Shown: in pieces, positions 1 through 8,798 of the stretch
Position numbering within the stretch: the first letter of the stretch is position 1
Layout: every line of letters begins with the position of its first letter
Assembly (NCBI GenBank): GCA_022825665.1
Contig: JAJDWI010000004.1
Location: forward strand, 1-64,000
Origin: Candidatus Poribacteria bacterium
GTDB lineage: Bacteria > Poribacteria > WGA-4E > WGA-3G
Length of the DNA stretch: 64,000 nucleotides
Reading direction: 5' to 3'
Made by a program: the position numbers and the translations under genes
Notes under the pieces: model-generated
Seen by the model: only the letters and a program-made list of their open reading frames with translations
Told to the model about the DNA's origin: nothing
Databases searched by the model: none

Positions 1-100
1 ATGGAACACACTATTTATACCGAGTGCGTCATGAACAGGTCAACCATATACTATAAGTAGTCTATCAAATTTGACATATTTTTTCAAGGGAAATATAGGA

Positions 101-143
101 GCGGGCATTCCTCCCAAGCATAAAAACTTGGGCTTCCTGCCCG
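101..143. repeat. Nested palindrome (intergenic repeat)
   Basis: Outer arms GGGCA and TGCCC enclose an inner perfect hairpin, CCCAAG and CTTGGG, around an A-rich loop. The preceding TAGGAGCG also occurs near 60246 and 60776, so this looks like a member of a dispersed intergenic repeat family. No coding potential is evident in bases 1-234; the small minus-strand reading frame there overlaps this palindrome and the korB terminator. Confidence 0.5.
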
Positions 144-190
144 AAACGTTGGTAAAGATGGAAATTTGATTTTGTTGAACCTTGGTGATA

Positions 191-222
191 CAAAAAGAAA
201 GGGCAGGCGTTATACCTGCCCT
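191..222 (-). terminator. Rho-independent terminator after korB
   Basis: An 8-bp perfect stem (AGGGCAGG with CCTGCCCT, 7-nt loop) lies just beyond the korB stop. On the minus strand it is followed by TTTCTTTTTG, the expected U-tract for the end of the korA-korB transcript. Confidence 0.75.
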
Positions 223-234
223 AAACATTCTGTT

Positions 235-1122
235 TTACATCATGCGTTTGATAATTGCAGCTCCCTGTTCAGGGGTAACACCGAGGGGTTGATGTGCCAT
301 AGGACCGGATTCTAAAACAGGTTCCATTTGATCTAATGACTGACTGTTCGTATCATGATAGAATAAACCGAGTTGGGTATCATGACCGGTCTTGACCGCT
401 TGTTCAAGTGCCGCTGCTTTATCGCTTGTATCATGATTTTCAAGGAAGTTGACTCTTTCTTTCCAATAATCGAAAATTTCATCACCTTTCCAAGTTATAC
501 AAGGACTGATAACATCAATGAATGCAAATCCTTTGTGCTGCATACCATTAACTATCAATTCAGTGAGTGGCTTTCTTTCAGAACTAAATGCTCTGGCGAC
601 ATAAGTAGCACCTGAGACGATTGCCATTGCAACCGGATTGAGCGGAGTTTCTATATTACCGAATGGCGTGCTCTTAGATGTTTCACCGACCACAGTAGTA
701 GGTGATGCTTGACCAACAGTCAACCCATACGTCTCGTTGTTCATCACAATATAGAGAAGATCAACATTTTTTCTCATGGTATGAATGAAGTGATTACCAC
801 CGATCCCGTACCCATCTCCATCTCCGCCAGTGACAACGACATTTAACTCATGGTTAGCCATTTTAGCACCAGTTGCTACGGCAAGTGAACGTCCATGCAG
901 GGTATGCATACCGTAAGTCTTAATGAAGCCGGGTAAATTAGAGGAGCACCCAATTCCACTGACAGTGAGGTGGTCATGATTTCCACGACCGAGTTCTGCG
1001 TAGGCAATTTTTAAAGCATTCAACACACCGAAATCGCCACAACCGGGACACCAGTCAGGATTGACACTATTAAAATCTTTTGCTGTAGGAGCCCCTTTAA
1101 TAGGTCTTTCTTTTTTTGCCAT
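235..1122 (-). CDS. korB: 2-oxoacid (2-oxoglutarate):ferredoxin oxidoreductase, beta subunit
   Basis: This is the thiamine-pyrophosphate subunit of a 2-oxoacid:ferredoxin oxidoreductase, which oxidatively decarboxylates a 2-oxoacid (probably 2-oxoglutarate) to the acyl-CoA and reduces ferredoxin in the cytoplasm. The 295-aa product has the N-terminal CPGCG cysteine motif (about residues 25-29) and the TPP/Mg site GDGDGYGIGGNH followed by NN(E)TYGLT. Its length is usual for KorB. A strong AAAGGAGG site lies before the ATG and overlaps the korA stop, so the pair is translationally coupled. No separate ferredoxin (KorD) or KorC gene is adjacent; the gamma domain is fused to KorA. The exact 2-oxoacid cannot be fixed from sequence, but the KorAB arrangement favours 2-oxoglutarate. 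Confidence 0.93.
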   Translation of the reverse strand: MAKKERPIKGAPTAKDFNSVNPDWCPGCGDFGVLNALKIAYAELGRGNHDHLTVSGIGCSSNLPGFIKTYGMHTLHGRSLAVATGAKMANHELNVVVTGGDGDGYGIGGNHFIHTMRKNVDLLYIVMNNETYGLTVGQASPTTVVGETSKSTPFGNIETPLNPVAMAIVSGATYVARAFSSERKPLTELIVNGMQHKGFAFIDVISPCITWKGDEIFDYWKERVNFLENHDTSDKAAALEQAVKTGHDTQLGLFYHDTNSQSLDQMEPVLESGPMAHQPLGVTPEQGAAIIKRMM

Positions 1123-1137
1123 CTGTTTCTTCCTCCT

Positions 1138-2931
1138 TTAGACAACTATTTCCTGGTAAGGGACATAAAGTTCAGTCTTACCGATGAGCAGTTCACGGGT
1201 TCCATCAACGATGTGGTGTGGCATAAACGGTTCTCCATCATACTTGCGGATATGTCCGTCTGCCTTAAAGCCAGTTTCACCTCGCAAGAACCTAGCGAAC
1301 TGTCCAGTGTAGTTACACTCAACAATAATAGAACGTCCTGAATTTGCCAGCACTTCGTTTACAACATCTTCGTCAATTGGGTAGAGCCATTTGAAATGTA
1401 TATGGTTTGTTACAATACCATCATCATTTAACATTTGTGCTGCTTCACTAATGACACCATGTGTAGACCCCCAACCAATCAGTGTGATATCTGCATCATC
1501 CGGTCCTTCAAGTGTTGGCGGTGGGAGATGTTTAACAATGCCGTCCATCTTCCGTTGCCGTTTTTCCATAATATCACGACGCTTGTGTGGGTTCGTAAAT
1601 TCATCACTAATTAAACCACCGTCTTCATCGTGGTCATCAGTAGCAACAACGTGTACGTGCCCCGGAACCCCAGGTATAGCACGGGGTGAAATACCGCTGT
1701 CTGTAATCTGGTAACGTAGATATTCCGTTTCCATCGGTCCGAGTTCAGTTATCATCTCGCCACGATCAATTTCTGGCTGCCAGTTAATTGTATCGGGATC
1801 AAACGTCGTAAATCCCATAGAAAGTGTAAGATCTGACAGAACCATACCGGGACATTGGTACTTATCAACGAGGTTGAAAATCTCAGGTATCGTATCATAA
1901 CCGTCCATAATACTGGTAGGTGCTACAATAATCTTGGGGAAATCTCCTTGACTCGCACCGAGGAGTTGCCATAAGTCACCTTGTTCAGTTTTCGTAGGCA
2001 AACCAGTAGAGGGACCACCTCGTTGGACGTTAATGACAACAATCGGAATTTCCATCATTGCTGCACTACCTACTGCTTCTGACATAAGCGCAAATCCACC
2101 ACCAGATGTGGCGCACATTGCCCGACAACCTGCGTGGGCAGCACCGATGACCATATTGATAACACTGATTTCATCTTCACATTGCCGTACCATGATATTC
2201 AGATTTCGGGCGTTTGCTGCCATCCAATGTAGCACACCTGTAGAAGGACTCATTGGATATGCGGCATAAAACTTAACACCTGCCGCTGCACCACCCATTG
2301 CCATAGCTGAATTTCCATCAACGAAAGCGAGCGCGGGTTCCTGTTTCTTAAACGCTGTATCAAATTTCGTGAAGTTTTCAGTGGCATGATCAAAACCAGC
2401 ATTTGCAACACCAATATTCGCATCCACAACTTCCTGTCCTTTGCGTTTAAGAAGTGCTCCGATGATTATTTCCTCAAGCACTTTTAAATCCGCCCCTACG
2501 AGGTTCAAAGCAACACTAAGCAAACACGTATTCAGACATGTTCTCTGTAACTTTCTATTTTCAATTCCACTGGAGAACTTTTTGTAAGGGATAGGACACA
2601 ATTGAATGTCATCTCGTTCTGGTGCTTGTTTAACATCATCTTCACTATAGATGAATGCGCCGCCGGGTCTGACGTGTGGTAGGTGTTTTTCTATACTGTT
2701 TCGATCAAGAGCAATAATTAGGTCAATTTCGTCGCCGTGGTTAGCGACCGGTTCAGAACTTATTCTGATGGTTAGGAAGGTATGGCCGCCACGGATGAGG
2801 GATTGATAGGCACTGTAAGTATAAACATATAACCCATATCGGGCACAAATTTGACCCAGACTTTTACCAAGCGTTTCTATACCTTGTCCAGGTGCCCCTC
2901 CTACAGCAACTACAAAATCGTACTTTGCCAT
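1138..2931 (-). CDS. korA: 2-oxoacid (2-oxoglutarate):ferredoxin oxidoreductase, fused gamma-alpha subunit
   Basis: Partner of korB. The first roughly 190 residues form the gamma domain (VGGAPGQGIETLGK near the start); the rest is the alpha (pyrimidine-binding) domain, with YPMSPSTGVLHWMA, CEDEISVINMVIGAAHAG and RGGPSTGLPTKTEQGDL, all typical of KorA. The start was placed at the ATG giving MAKYDF (597 aa) because AAAGGAG sits 6 bases before it; an upstream in-frame start adds only MKGAK. Gamma-alpha fusion is the standard form of two-subunit KorAB enzymes. Together with korB it suggests a reductive or ferredoxin-linked TCA step. About 200 bases of AT-rich sequence separate it from the next minus-strand gene, and I see no terminator there. 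Confidence 0.93.
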   Translation of the reverse strand: MAKYDFVVAVGGAPGQGIETLGKSLGQICARYGLYVYTYSAYQSLIRGGHTFLTIRISSEPVANHGDEIDLIIALDRNSIEKHLPHVRPGGAFIYSEDDVKQAPERDDIQLCPIPYKKFSSGIENRKLQRTCLNTCLLSVALNLVGADLKVLEEIIIGALLKRKGQEVVDANIGVANAGFDHATENFTKFDTAFKKQEPALAFVDGNSAMAMGGAAAGVKFYAAYPMSPSTGVLHWMAANARNLNIMVRQCEDEISVINMVIGAAHAGCRAMCATSGGGFALMSEAVGSAAMMEIPIVVINVQRGGPSTGLPTKTEQGDLWQLLGASQGDFPKIIVAPTSIMDGYDTIPEIFNLVDKYQCPGMVLSDLTLSMGFTTFDPDTINWQPEIDRGEMITELGPMETEYLRYQITDSGISPRAIPGVPGHVHVVATDDHDEDGGLISDEFTNPHKRRDIMEKRQRKMDGIVKHLPPPTLEGPDDADITLIGWGSTHGVISEAAQMLNDDGIVTNHIHFKWLYPIDEDVVNEVLANSGRSIIVECNYTGQFARFLRGETGFKADGHIRKYDGEPFMPHHIVDGTRELLIGKTELYVPYQEIVV

Positions 2932-3146
2932 TTTGGCTCCTTTCAAATTGTAAACAATTTGCTTGCTTTACTAATATTATGTTATTAATTCGCGGGTTCT
3001 TAATGAAGTTCGTGAAATTTCCTTTGTAAACTATCCTAATGTTCTTCTTTTTCTAATTATACAATATTTAAATATCGTTTTCAAGTTTATTTACAACCAA
3101 TAAATTTACCATGATATTTACTTTTAGTTGCATTCATAATATCGGT

Positions 3147-3674
3147 TTAGATCCCAATGCCACCTATCATCGTATGTCTATTCAGATTAGATTTAGATGC
3201 TTCCCACTGTGCTATCACAACTTTGCGCGGTATTCGTCCTGCCTCCCAATGATATTCCAGCACATCATGCCGCCGATATTCTTGAAGCAGGGATACGAGC
3301 GTACGTGAGAAACCTAATGGAGAAATCAGAAACGAGTAAAGCGGTTGGGCAATACGACTGTATCCTAATAGTTGTGAAAGGTGTGCTAACGTGAGTTTTG
3401 TATTTTTGCATTCTACAAAAGCTATTGTAGTCGGCTTGTTTGATCGATGTACAAATCCAACTACATCAACCTTGATGTTCCACGTAACCCACTCTCCTGG
3501 GAAGTTCCCACTGTCATACGTGCTAAGAAAACGGGAAATTGGAGTATTTGAGAGGATATGAACATCTATTTCAGCTTGGCGAAAGTGTCCCTTAAGAAAT
3601 TCTTCTAACCAATTACAAACATCAGGATAAAAAGCGGTCAAATGCTTCGGGATTTTTTTCTCGGAGTTATTCAT
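3147..3674 (-). CDS. Uncharacterised protein with PD-(D/E)XK nuclease-like core
   Basis: The 175-aa product is not assigned to a family by me. It contains IKVDVVGF, then about 25 residues later FVECKNTKL, the spacing and pattern (D...ECK) of the PD-(D/E)XK nuclease fold also seen in card1/Vsr-like and restriction-type proteins. The start was set at ATG (MNNSEKK) because AGAGGA lies just upstream; a GTG eight codons earlier would overlap the preceding gene by 11 bases. It is the last gene of the minus-strand run that includes ccmE-H. Nothing links it functionally to heme; it may simply share the transcript. No methyltransferase partner is nearby. Confidence 0.6.
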   Translation of the reverse strand: MNNSEKKIPKHLTAFYPDVCNWLEEFLKGHFRQAEIDVHILSNTPISRFLSTYDSGNFPGEWVTWNIKVDVVGFVHRSNKPTTIAFVECKNTKLTLAHLSQLLGYSRIAQPLYSFLISPLGFSRTLVSLLQEYRRHDVLEYHWEAGRIPRKVVIAQWEASKSNLNRHTMIGGIGI

Positions 3675-3687
3675 TGGATTTCCTCTA

Positions 3688-4302
3688 TTATTTTCCACTC
3701 AACGCTCTAAGTGCTTCTTGTGCTTCTGGAGTCCCAATTTTGTCTAATGCAAAAGCCACATGGTGTTTCACTCGATCAGATTCATCCTCAAGTGCCTTGA
3801 TAAGTGCGGGTACGGCTTCTGCTGCTGCTTCACCCATTTTAGATAGAGCGTAGGCAGAATAAGTTCTCACCTCGTCCTCAGGATCGTTCAACGCCTGAAT
3901 AAGTACAGGTATTGTGCTAACTGCTGTCATTCCCATTCCACCGAGTGCGCGAACAGCATATTCACGGAGTTCTTCATTGAGTTTGTTATCTAATGCTTCA
4001 AGCAAGGTGGGTATTGCCAGTTCACCCATACGTGTAAGCGTACTGGTAATCGCAAGTGCTTGATGTTTCGGAGCAAGCTCAATTTCATCCATAAGCGCAG
4101 GAATAACCGGTTCTCCGATTGCTGCTAAAACATCGGCAGCTTCATCAGCAACATCCGAAAGATTGTGAGCAAGTGCCTCAATCAGTTGCGGTATAGCGGG
4201 TTCACCGATAGCAATCAGTTCTTTTCTCGCAGCATCACGTAAATCGTCGTCAAATTCCTCTAAATCTTCAATCAAGTCTGCGATATGTTGTTCATCACCC
4301 AT
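3688..4302 (-). CDS. HEAT-repeat (PBS lyase-type) protein
   Basis: The 204-aa protein consists almost entirely of about six helical HEAT/armadillo-type repeats of about 30 residues, with recurring patterns such as AIPQLIEAL, VIPALMDEI, AIPTLLEAL, TIPVLIQAL and AVPALIKAL, each followed by a D/E-rich turn and an AVRALG- or YALSKMG-type helix. There is no signal peptide, so it is probably cytoplasmic and a protein-protein interaction scaffold. It lies between a membrane protein gene and the nuclease-fold gene with short gaps (33 and 13 bases), consistent with co-transcription. A specific partner cannot be named. Confidence 0.85.
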   Translation of the reverse strand: MGDEQHIADLIEDLEEFDDDLRDAARKELIAIGEPAIPQLIEALAHNLSDVADEAADVLAAIGEPVIPALMDEIELAPKHQALAITSTLTRMGELAIPTLLEALDNKLNEELREYAVRALGGMGMTAVSTIPVLIQALNDPEDEVRTYSAYALSKMGEAAAEAVPALIKALEDESDRVKHHVAFALDKIGTPEAQEALRALSGK

Positions 4303-4335
4303 TCCATTAAGTCCTCATATACAAAAAATAGTCCG

Positions 4336-5646
4336 TTAACTATCTATTCCTCGTTCTTTGCACTGGTCAAGGATTTCAGTAAGACGTTCTGTCTGTTCCT
4401 TACGTAATCTGTTATAGACCCGTTCGGATATATCTTTATTTTCGTGCATCGTATCAAGCAAGGCAACAAATTCAAGACGTGTGGTGCGTGAATGTTTAAG
4501 ATCATCATCAGTGAGTTTACGCAGCCAACCCTCGTCAGTTGGTGTAGATTCCGAATCCTCAGATTCAGTAGATGCGCGACGCACACCACGTAGCGTGAAT
4601 ATCGCCGCAACAAGGAACCCACCTGCCAAAGCAGCAGCAACCGCAATAAATATCATCTGTCCAACATTTGATTTACCTTTACTAATTTGCTGACTCGAAA
4701 CAACCAAACTCAGATCCGGTGTTCTTCCCAATGGAAATCCACTCTCAGGCGATGCTTCATATTTATTGTAGACAACACCATGGAACTGCGTACGTCCGAC
4801 CGGCTTGAATCGTTTAGACCGTGGAATAATGCTAATACCTTCCGGAACAAGAATCGTAATGTGGTCTGTATGAAAATCCATCGGACGGGAAAGTTTGATG
4901 TTTCGTCCTGAAGACTGAAAAGTATATGTAAATCCACCTTCCAATTCACCAGGTTGTAAAGGGGTTGTAAGTATAACCTTGTCTGCTGTAGAATTAAGTG
5001 TTAGGTTTGCGGGGGAAATTCGTTGAAACTTCTCATATCCTTCTGGCAGGGAAAAATAGACACCGACTGTTTCGTTGTTCAGTGTAGTTTGGAATGGTAA
5101 AGTGCCTTTATTATCAACAACAAATACTTCAATAATTGATAGTATTCCTTTAGATATATCCTCATCGCTGGCAAAGCCAAGAGCAATACTATACGTCTTA
5201 ATTCGAAGCTGTGATGGATCGTCCGTTAACCTACCTACAACTATGTCAACAACAAGGTTTGGTACAAATGAAGATAACACTAAATCCTTTTCTTTGTATT
5301 CAATTTCATTATAGGTTGTTGTGATAGAATAGTGCGTAGCAAATTCAATCGGCAACTTCTCAAAATGATAATGTCCGTTTTCATCGGTTGTTGTTTCCTG
5401 TTGTGTGACATTGCCCCCTTTATGGATATTCAGAGTTACAGGATAATTAACAATAGGTTTGTTTAACTCCCCATCAATCAATGAGCCATGAATAACGCCA
5501 ACTTGATTTTGAGAATGTGTCGCGGGGAGAAATAAAAGGAGTGTAAGTGCTGCTATCAACAGACTAATGAGATACTTGGCGTTTTTAGAATATTTTGAGG
5601 TGTAACATCTCTGTGCGAACATATATGAGAGAAAATGATTCTTCAT
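4336..5646 (-). CDS. Membrane protein with carboxypeptidase-regulatory-like (beta-sandwich) domain
   Basis: The 436-aa product has an N-terminal signal/anchor segment (hydrophobic about residues 26-42), then a carboxypeptidase-regulatory-like domain (about 50-130) recognisable by GVIHGSLIDGELNKPIV, TTTDENGHYHFEKLP. A second membrane helix lies near residues 328-350 (MIFIAVAAALAGGFLVAAIF), and a roughly 85-aa charged cytoplasmic tail follows. The ATG overlaps the stop of the upstream ccmI-like gene (TAATG), indicating translational coupling to the cytochrome c maturation operon. Proteins of this shape are found next to ccm genes in several phyla, but the function is unknown; a role in the maturation complex is inference from position only. 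Confidence 0.7.
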   Translation of the reverse strand: MKNHFLSYMFAQRCYTSKYSKNAKYLISLLIAALTLLLFLPATHSQNQVGVIHGSLIDGELNKPIVNYPVTLNIHKGGNVTQQETTTDENGHYHFEKLPIEFATHYSITTTYNEIEYKEKDLVLSSFVPNLVVDIVVGRLTDDPSQLRIKTYSIALGFASDEDISKGILSIIEVFVVDNKGTLPFQTTLNNETVGVYFSLPEGYEKFQRISPANLTLNSTADKVILTTPLQPGELEGGFTYTFQSSGRNIKLSRPMDFHTDHITILVPEGISIIPRSKRFKPVGRTQFHGVVYNKYEASPESGFPLGRTPDLSLVVSSQQISKGKSNVGQMIFIAVAAALAGGFLVAAIFTLRGVRRASTESEDSESTPTDEGWLRKLTDDDLKHSRTTRLEFVALLDTMHENKDISERVYNRLRKEQTERLTEILDQCKERGIDS

Positions 5647-5981
5647 TATTTGCTTTTTTGTTGTTTGAACCTTTCTATTTCAGCTTCCACATCTGTCTTA
5701 GCATCGGCTTCCAGTTGACTAACAATACGAGCCGTTTCCTGTAATAGAGCAACCCGTAATTCTTTATAATCTGCTTCGGAAAGTTTTCCTGTTTCAAAAT
5801 CTTCGTCAAGGTCCGCTAACGCGGAATAACTCTGTTCACGTTCCAGAGAAAGCGTTTGCATCCTTACCTCTGCTGGATCAAGATCTTTGAAAGTTTCTGT
5901 CCTTCTAAACAGTGGATAGGTGATATACACCAAAACCGCTACTCCCAAAATAACTGACCACAAGATTACATAAGCATCCAT
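5646..5981 (-). CDS. ccmI: CcmI-like cytochrome c biogenesis protein, short form
   Basis: The 111-aa protein starts with one membrane helix (about residues 3-22, VILWSVILGVAVLVYI) and continues into a helical cytoplasmic domain with ERE..YSALADLDEDFETGKLSEADYKELR, the pattern of the N-terminal part of CcmI/CycH, which presents apocytochrome to the heme ligation complex. The TPR portion of full CcmI is absent. The start was placed at ATG (MDAYVI), 8 bases after the ccmH stop with AAGG upstream; a longer in-frame extension would overlap ccmH by 92 bases. It overlaps the next gene at TAATG. Short CcmI-like proteins are common downstream of ccmH outside Proteobacteria. The symbol is approximate. 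Confidence 0.65.
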   Translation of the reverse strand: MDAYVILWSVILGVAVLVYITYPLFRRTETFKDLDPAEVRMQTLSLEREQSYSALADLDEDFETGKLSEADYKELRVALLQETARIVSQLEADAKTDVEAEIERFKQQKSK

Positions 5982-5988
5982 AACAACC

Positions 5989-6522
5989 TTAATTTTCTTC
6001 CTTGTATTTTTCAAGTTCCGCTTCAACTTGTTGCTGAAGTTCATCGGAAACCGGTTGATCGGGCTGCGTGAGAGTTGCATTATCTATGCGCGCTCTTTTC
6101 AGAACAACATAAACTACACCTCCGAGCACAATAAGAATAACCACTGGCATAAAATAGGCGAGAAGATTAATGCCTTCAGCAGGCATAATCGCTGAAAACC
6201 GGGGTCCGTGTTCTTCAAGATAATCGGCACGAATTTCCTCAACGGTTTTACCTTTAATCAGGGCATCTCGAAATTGCTTTTTTACTCGTGTTGCGGTTCC
6301 ACAATGACAGATTTCATAAGTCATCCGTTCACATCCACAAAAACAATATAGTGTTGTCTTCAACTCATGCATCTGTGATTCAATATTCGCATTATTTGAA
6401 GTAGATTTATCCTCTGTTTGATCTTGTGCTATAGCAGTGAAAACACAAATAAATAGAAACATAAAAACAATAGTTACATGTGTTTCAAGATGGCGGAACA
6501 ATCGGATTTTCATTGCATGCAC
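5989..6522 (-). CDS. ccmH: CcmH-like cytochrome c maturation thiol protein
   Basis: The 177-aa protein has an N-terminal signal/anchor, a periplasmic CcmH domain with cysteine-rich motif CFCGC (about residues 60-64), then CHCGTATRVKKQF and ...KTVEEIRADYLEEHGPRF. A membrane helix follows (about 120-143), then a charged tail. CcmH family members keep apocytochrome CXXCH cysteines reduced for heme attachment. Canonical CcmH has LRCxxC; this CxCxC variant resembles forms seen outside Proteobacteria. It directly follows ccmF (stop and start within a few bases). Its presence beside a CXXXY-type CcmE is unusual, because that CcmE type is usually described in systems lacking CcmH. Confidence 0.85.
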   Translation of the reverse strand: MHAMKIRLFRHLETHVTIVFMFLFICVFTAIAQDQTEDKSTSNNANIESQMHELKTTLYCFCGCERMTYEICHCGTATRVKKQFRDALIKGKTVEEIRADYLEEHGPRFSAIMPAEGINLLAYFMPVVILIVLGGVVYVVLKRARIDNATLTQPDQPVSDELQQQVEAELEKYKEEN

Positions 6523-8754
6523 CTATGCTGTAGACGTTTGAGGTTTCAGTTCGGACTTCTGGGCAATCGCAACTATTCCTCCCAACACCATCACAGCAAC
6601 ACCAATCCAGACGACCCTAATCAATGGATTATGATAGACCTGCACATTCACATCTGTATCAGCATCAATCGTTGATGGTAAAGGACCGAGGGCGATATAC
6701 AAATCATTTAAACCTATTGGATGTATAGCAGATTCAATCGTATCTGGATCACCTTGTCCTACTGAAAAGTAGAAATGGCGGGCAGGTCTCATCGTGGTCA
6801 CCTGTTTTCCATCCTTTTCAACAATAAAGACAACTTCTGACCGAAAATAATTTTCGCGCTCTTCCTGAAGTGCGTCATTCAACGTTAGTTTATAAGCTCC
6901 TACCTGCATTGAATCACCGAGTTTTAGACTTTCTGATTTGAGTAAAAAATATCCTTTAGACCCCATAATTCCTATGTAGACAATCACTATACCGATATGT
7001 ATTATATAACCACCATATCTACGTTTGTTACGCTGGATGAGAAGCCACAAACCATTCAGGAAGGAACTCTCTTGACGTTTGGCACGGAGTTTAGCACCGC
7101 GGTAAAATTCGCTAAAAATCGCAGCAAGCACAAACCCACTGGCAAAAACACATAACACTGAATAAATAGCAATCGGTTGTTTACCGAATGTAAGAAATCT
7201 CCAAGCCTGCATCAATAAATTAGCACTCGCAGCTTCAACAACATAAGCAGTAGACACAATAGCGTCTGCAGCAGCCTTAGTAGTAGCTTCAACAGCGACA
7301 GTAATCACAGGTGCAGCGGTAGTAGTCAAAAAAGTCACAGGGAATTCAACAGCAGCTTGTGCTCTGTAAGCAAGGAATACCCATGCCGCCATTGATGCTA
7401 TCAAACCGATAACAAGTGGGGAAACAAACATACGTTTAAAGTTGTTCGGGGTAATCTTTTTCCAAGAGATTATAGGACCAGCACCAGTCAGAAAGAGAAG
7501 GAGTAATCCAGGGATAATAACCACTTTATTGAAAAATTCTTCGGGAACTGATGCCTTTTCACCTTGAATCGCTTCGGAAATAATAGGCCATAACGTTCCC
7601 CATAAGATGATCATTGTCAGTCCCACGAGAAGCCAATTATTCAGCACAAATGCACTCTCTCTGGATAAGAGAGATTCAAGACGATTCGCGCTTTTAAGAC
7701 GTTGCCAACGATATACCACAAGTGCGATAACGCCAGCGGTTGAAGCAAGGATAAAACTCAGAAAATAACCACCAATATCTGATTGCGCGAATGCATGCAC
7801 CGATGAAATGATACCGCTCCGAGTAATAAATGTACCTAATAGTGTAAATTGGAAGGCTAACGTAATCAGAAGAATATTCCACAGTTTCAGCATGTTCCGC
7901 TTTTCTTGAATCATCACAGAGTGTAGATAAGCAGTGCCGAGGAGCCACGGCATAAAGGAAGCGTTTTCTACCGGATCCCATGCCCAATATCCACCCCAAC
8001 CGAGTTCCTGATATGCCCAATTACCACCGAGGGTAATACCAATAGTTAATACGATCCAGGAAAACAGCATCCATCTTCGGGAACGGAGTATCCAATCGCT
8101 TCCGATTCTGCCCGATGCAAGTGCACCGACAGCAAAGGCAAATGGTACTGTTAAACTAATCCAACCGATATATAAAGTCGGAGGGTGAAACGCCATGCTT
8201 GGGGTCTGTAGGAGAGCATTCATCCCATCACCGTCAAGGAACACCTTGTTCTCAGGGACTCGGTCAAGTGGATTGTAAACCCCTGCTATTAAACCAGTAA
8301 CAAGGATAATAAAGAAAAGCTCAACAATCGCGATGGGGATTAGGGAATAATCTGCCAGCGTATCAGTCGCTTTTTTGCTCTGCCAAACAACGATAGCACC
8401 AGCAAGGGTAAGCAACCAGAGCCAGAATAGAAGGGAACCGGACATACGTCCCCAGAGTGCCGTGATTTTATAAAGGAGCGGCTGCGCTGCACTGGACACC
8501 TCAACGACATACTTCATTGTGAAATCATCAGTCACAAATCCGTAGATTAACGCACTGGTAGCAACACTAATAAGTGCGAAGGTAGCGATAACGGCATTCC
8601 TACCACTCTTGACATAGTTAGGATTTCTGGTGCTTAGTCCATAAATTAGTGAACCTATTGCCCATAACGCAGAGAATACGGAAAGCCATATCGCAGCTTG
8701 ACCAAGTTCGGCTGTGACACTTTGTATACCTATTACAAGGTTCTCAATGAACAT
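6523..8754 (-). CDS. ccmF: Cytochrome c heme lyase subunit CcmF
   Basis: The 743-aa polytopic membrane protein carries the tryptophan-rich WWD heme-handling motif (GWGGYWAWDPVENASFMPWL, about residues 250-270) and flanking histidines (AFHPPTLY; YLHSVMI), all diagnostic of CcmF, which attaches heme delivered by holo-CcmE to apocytochromes at the outer face of the inner membrane. There are about 13-15 predicted membrane helices plus a periplasmic domain near the C terminus. It is somewhat longer than the usual ~650 aa; an Ala/Thr/Val-rich segment (about residues 465-510) accounts for part of the excess. The gene is 44 bases after ccmE and abuts ccmH. Confidence 0.95.
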   Translation of the reverse strand: MFIENLVIGIQSVTAELGQAAIWLSVFSALWAIGSLIYGLSTRNPNYVKSGRNAVIATFALISVATSALIYGFVTDDFTMKYVVEVSSAAQPLLYKITALWGRMSGSLLFWLWLLTLAGAIVVWQSKKATDTLADYSLIPIAIVELFFIILVTGLIAGVYNPLDRVPENKVFLDGDGMNALLQTPSMAFHPPTLYIGWISLTVPFAFAVGALASGRIGSDWILRSRRWMLFSWIVLTIGITLGGNWAYQELGWGGYWAWDPVENASFMPWLLGTAYLHSVMIQEKRNMLKLWNILLITLAFQFTLLGTFITRSGIISSVHAFAQSDIGGYFLSFILASTAGVIALVVYRWQRLKSANRLESLLSRESAFVLNNWLLVGLTMIILWGTLWPIISEAIQGEKASVPEEFFNKVVIIPGLLLLFLTGAGPIISWKKITPNNFKRMFVSPLVIGLIASMAAWVFLAYRAQAAVEFPVTFLTTTAAPVITVAVEATTKAAADAIVSTAYVVEAASANLLMQAWRFLTFGKQPIAIYSVLCVFASGFVLAAIFSEFYRGAKLRAKRQESSFLNGLWLLIQRNKRRYGGYIIHIGIVIVYIGIMGSKGYFLLKSESLKLGDSMQVGAYKLTLNDALQEERENYFRSEVVFIVEKDGKQVTTMRPARHFYFSVGQGDPDTIESAIHPIGLNDLYIALGPLPSTIDADTDVNVQVYHNPLIRVVWIGVAVMVLGGIVAIAQKSELKPQTSTA

Positions 8755-8798
8755 ATTGTCCCTCTAATCTGTCAGATAGCGGCGCGGTATAGCAAACG

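Noticed and set aside
40..228. Open frame of 62 codons on the minus strand
   Set aside because: It overlaps the nested palindrome and the korB terminator, has no ribosome site and resembles nothing.
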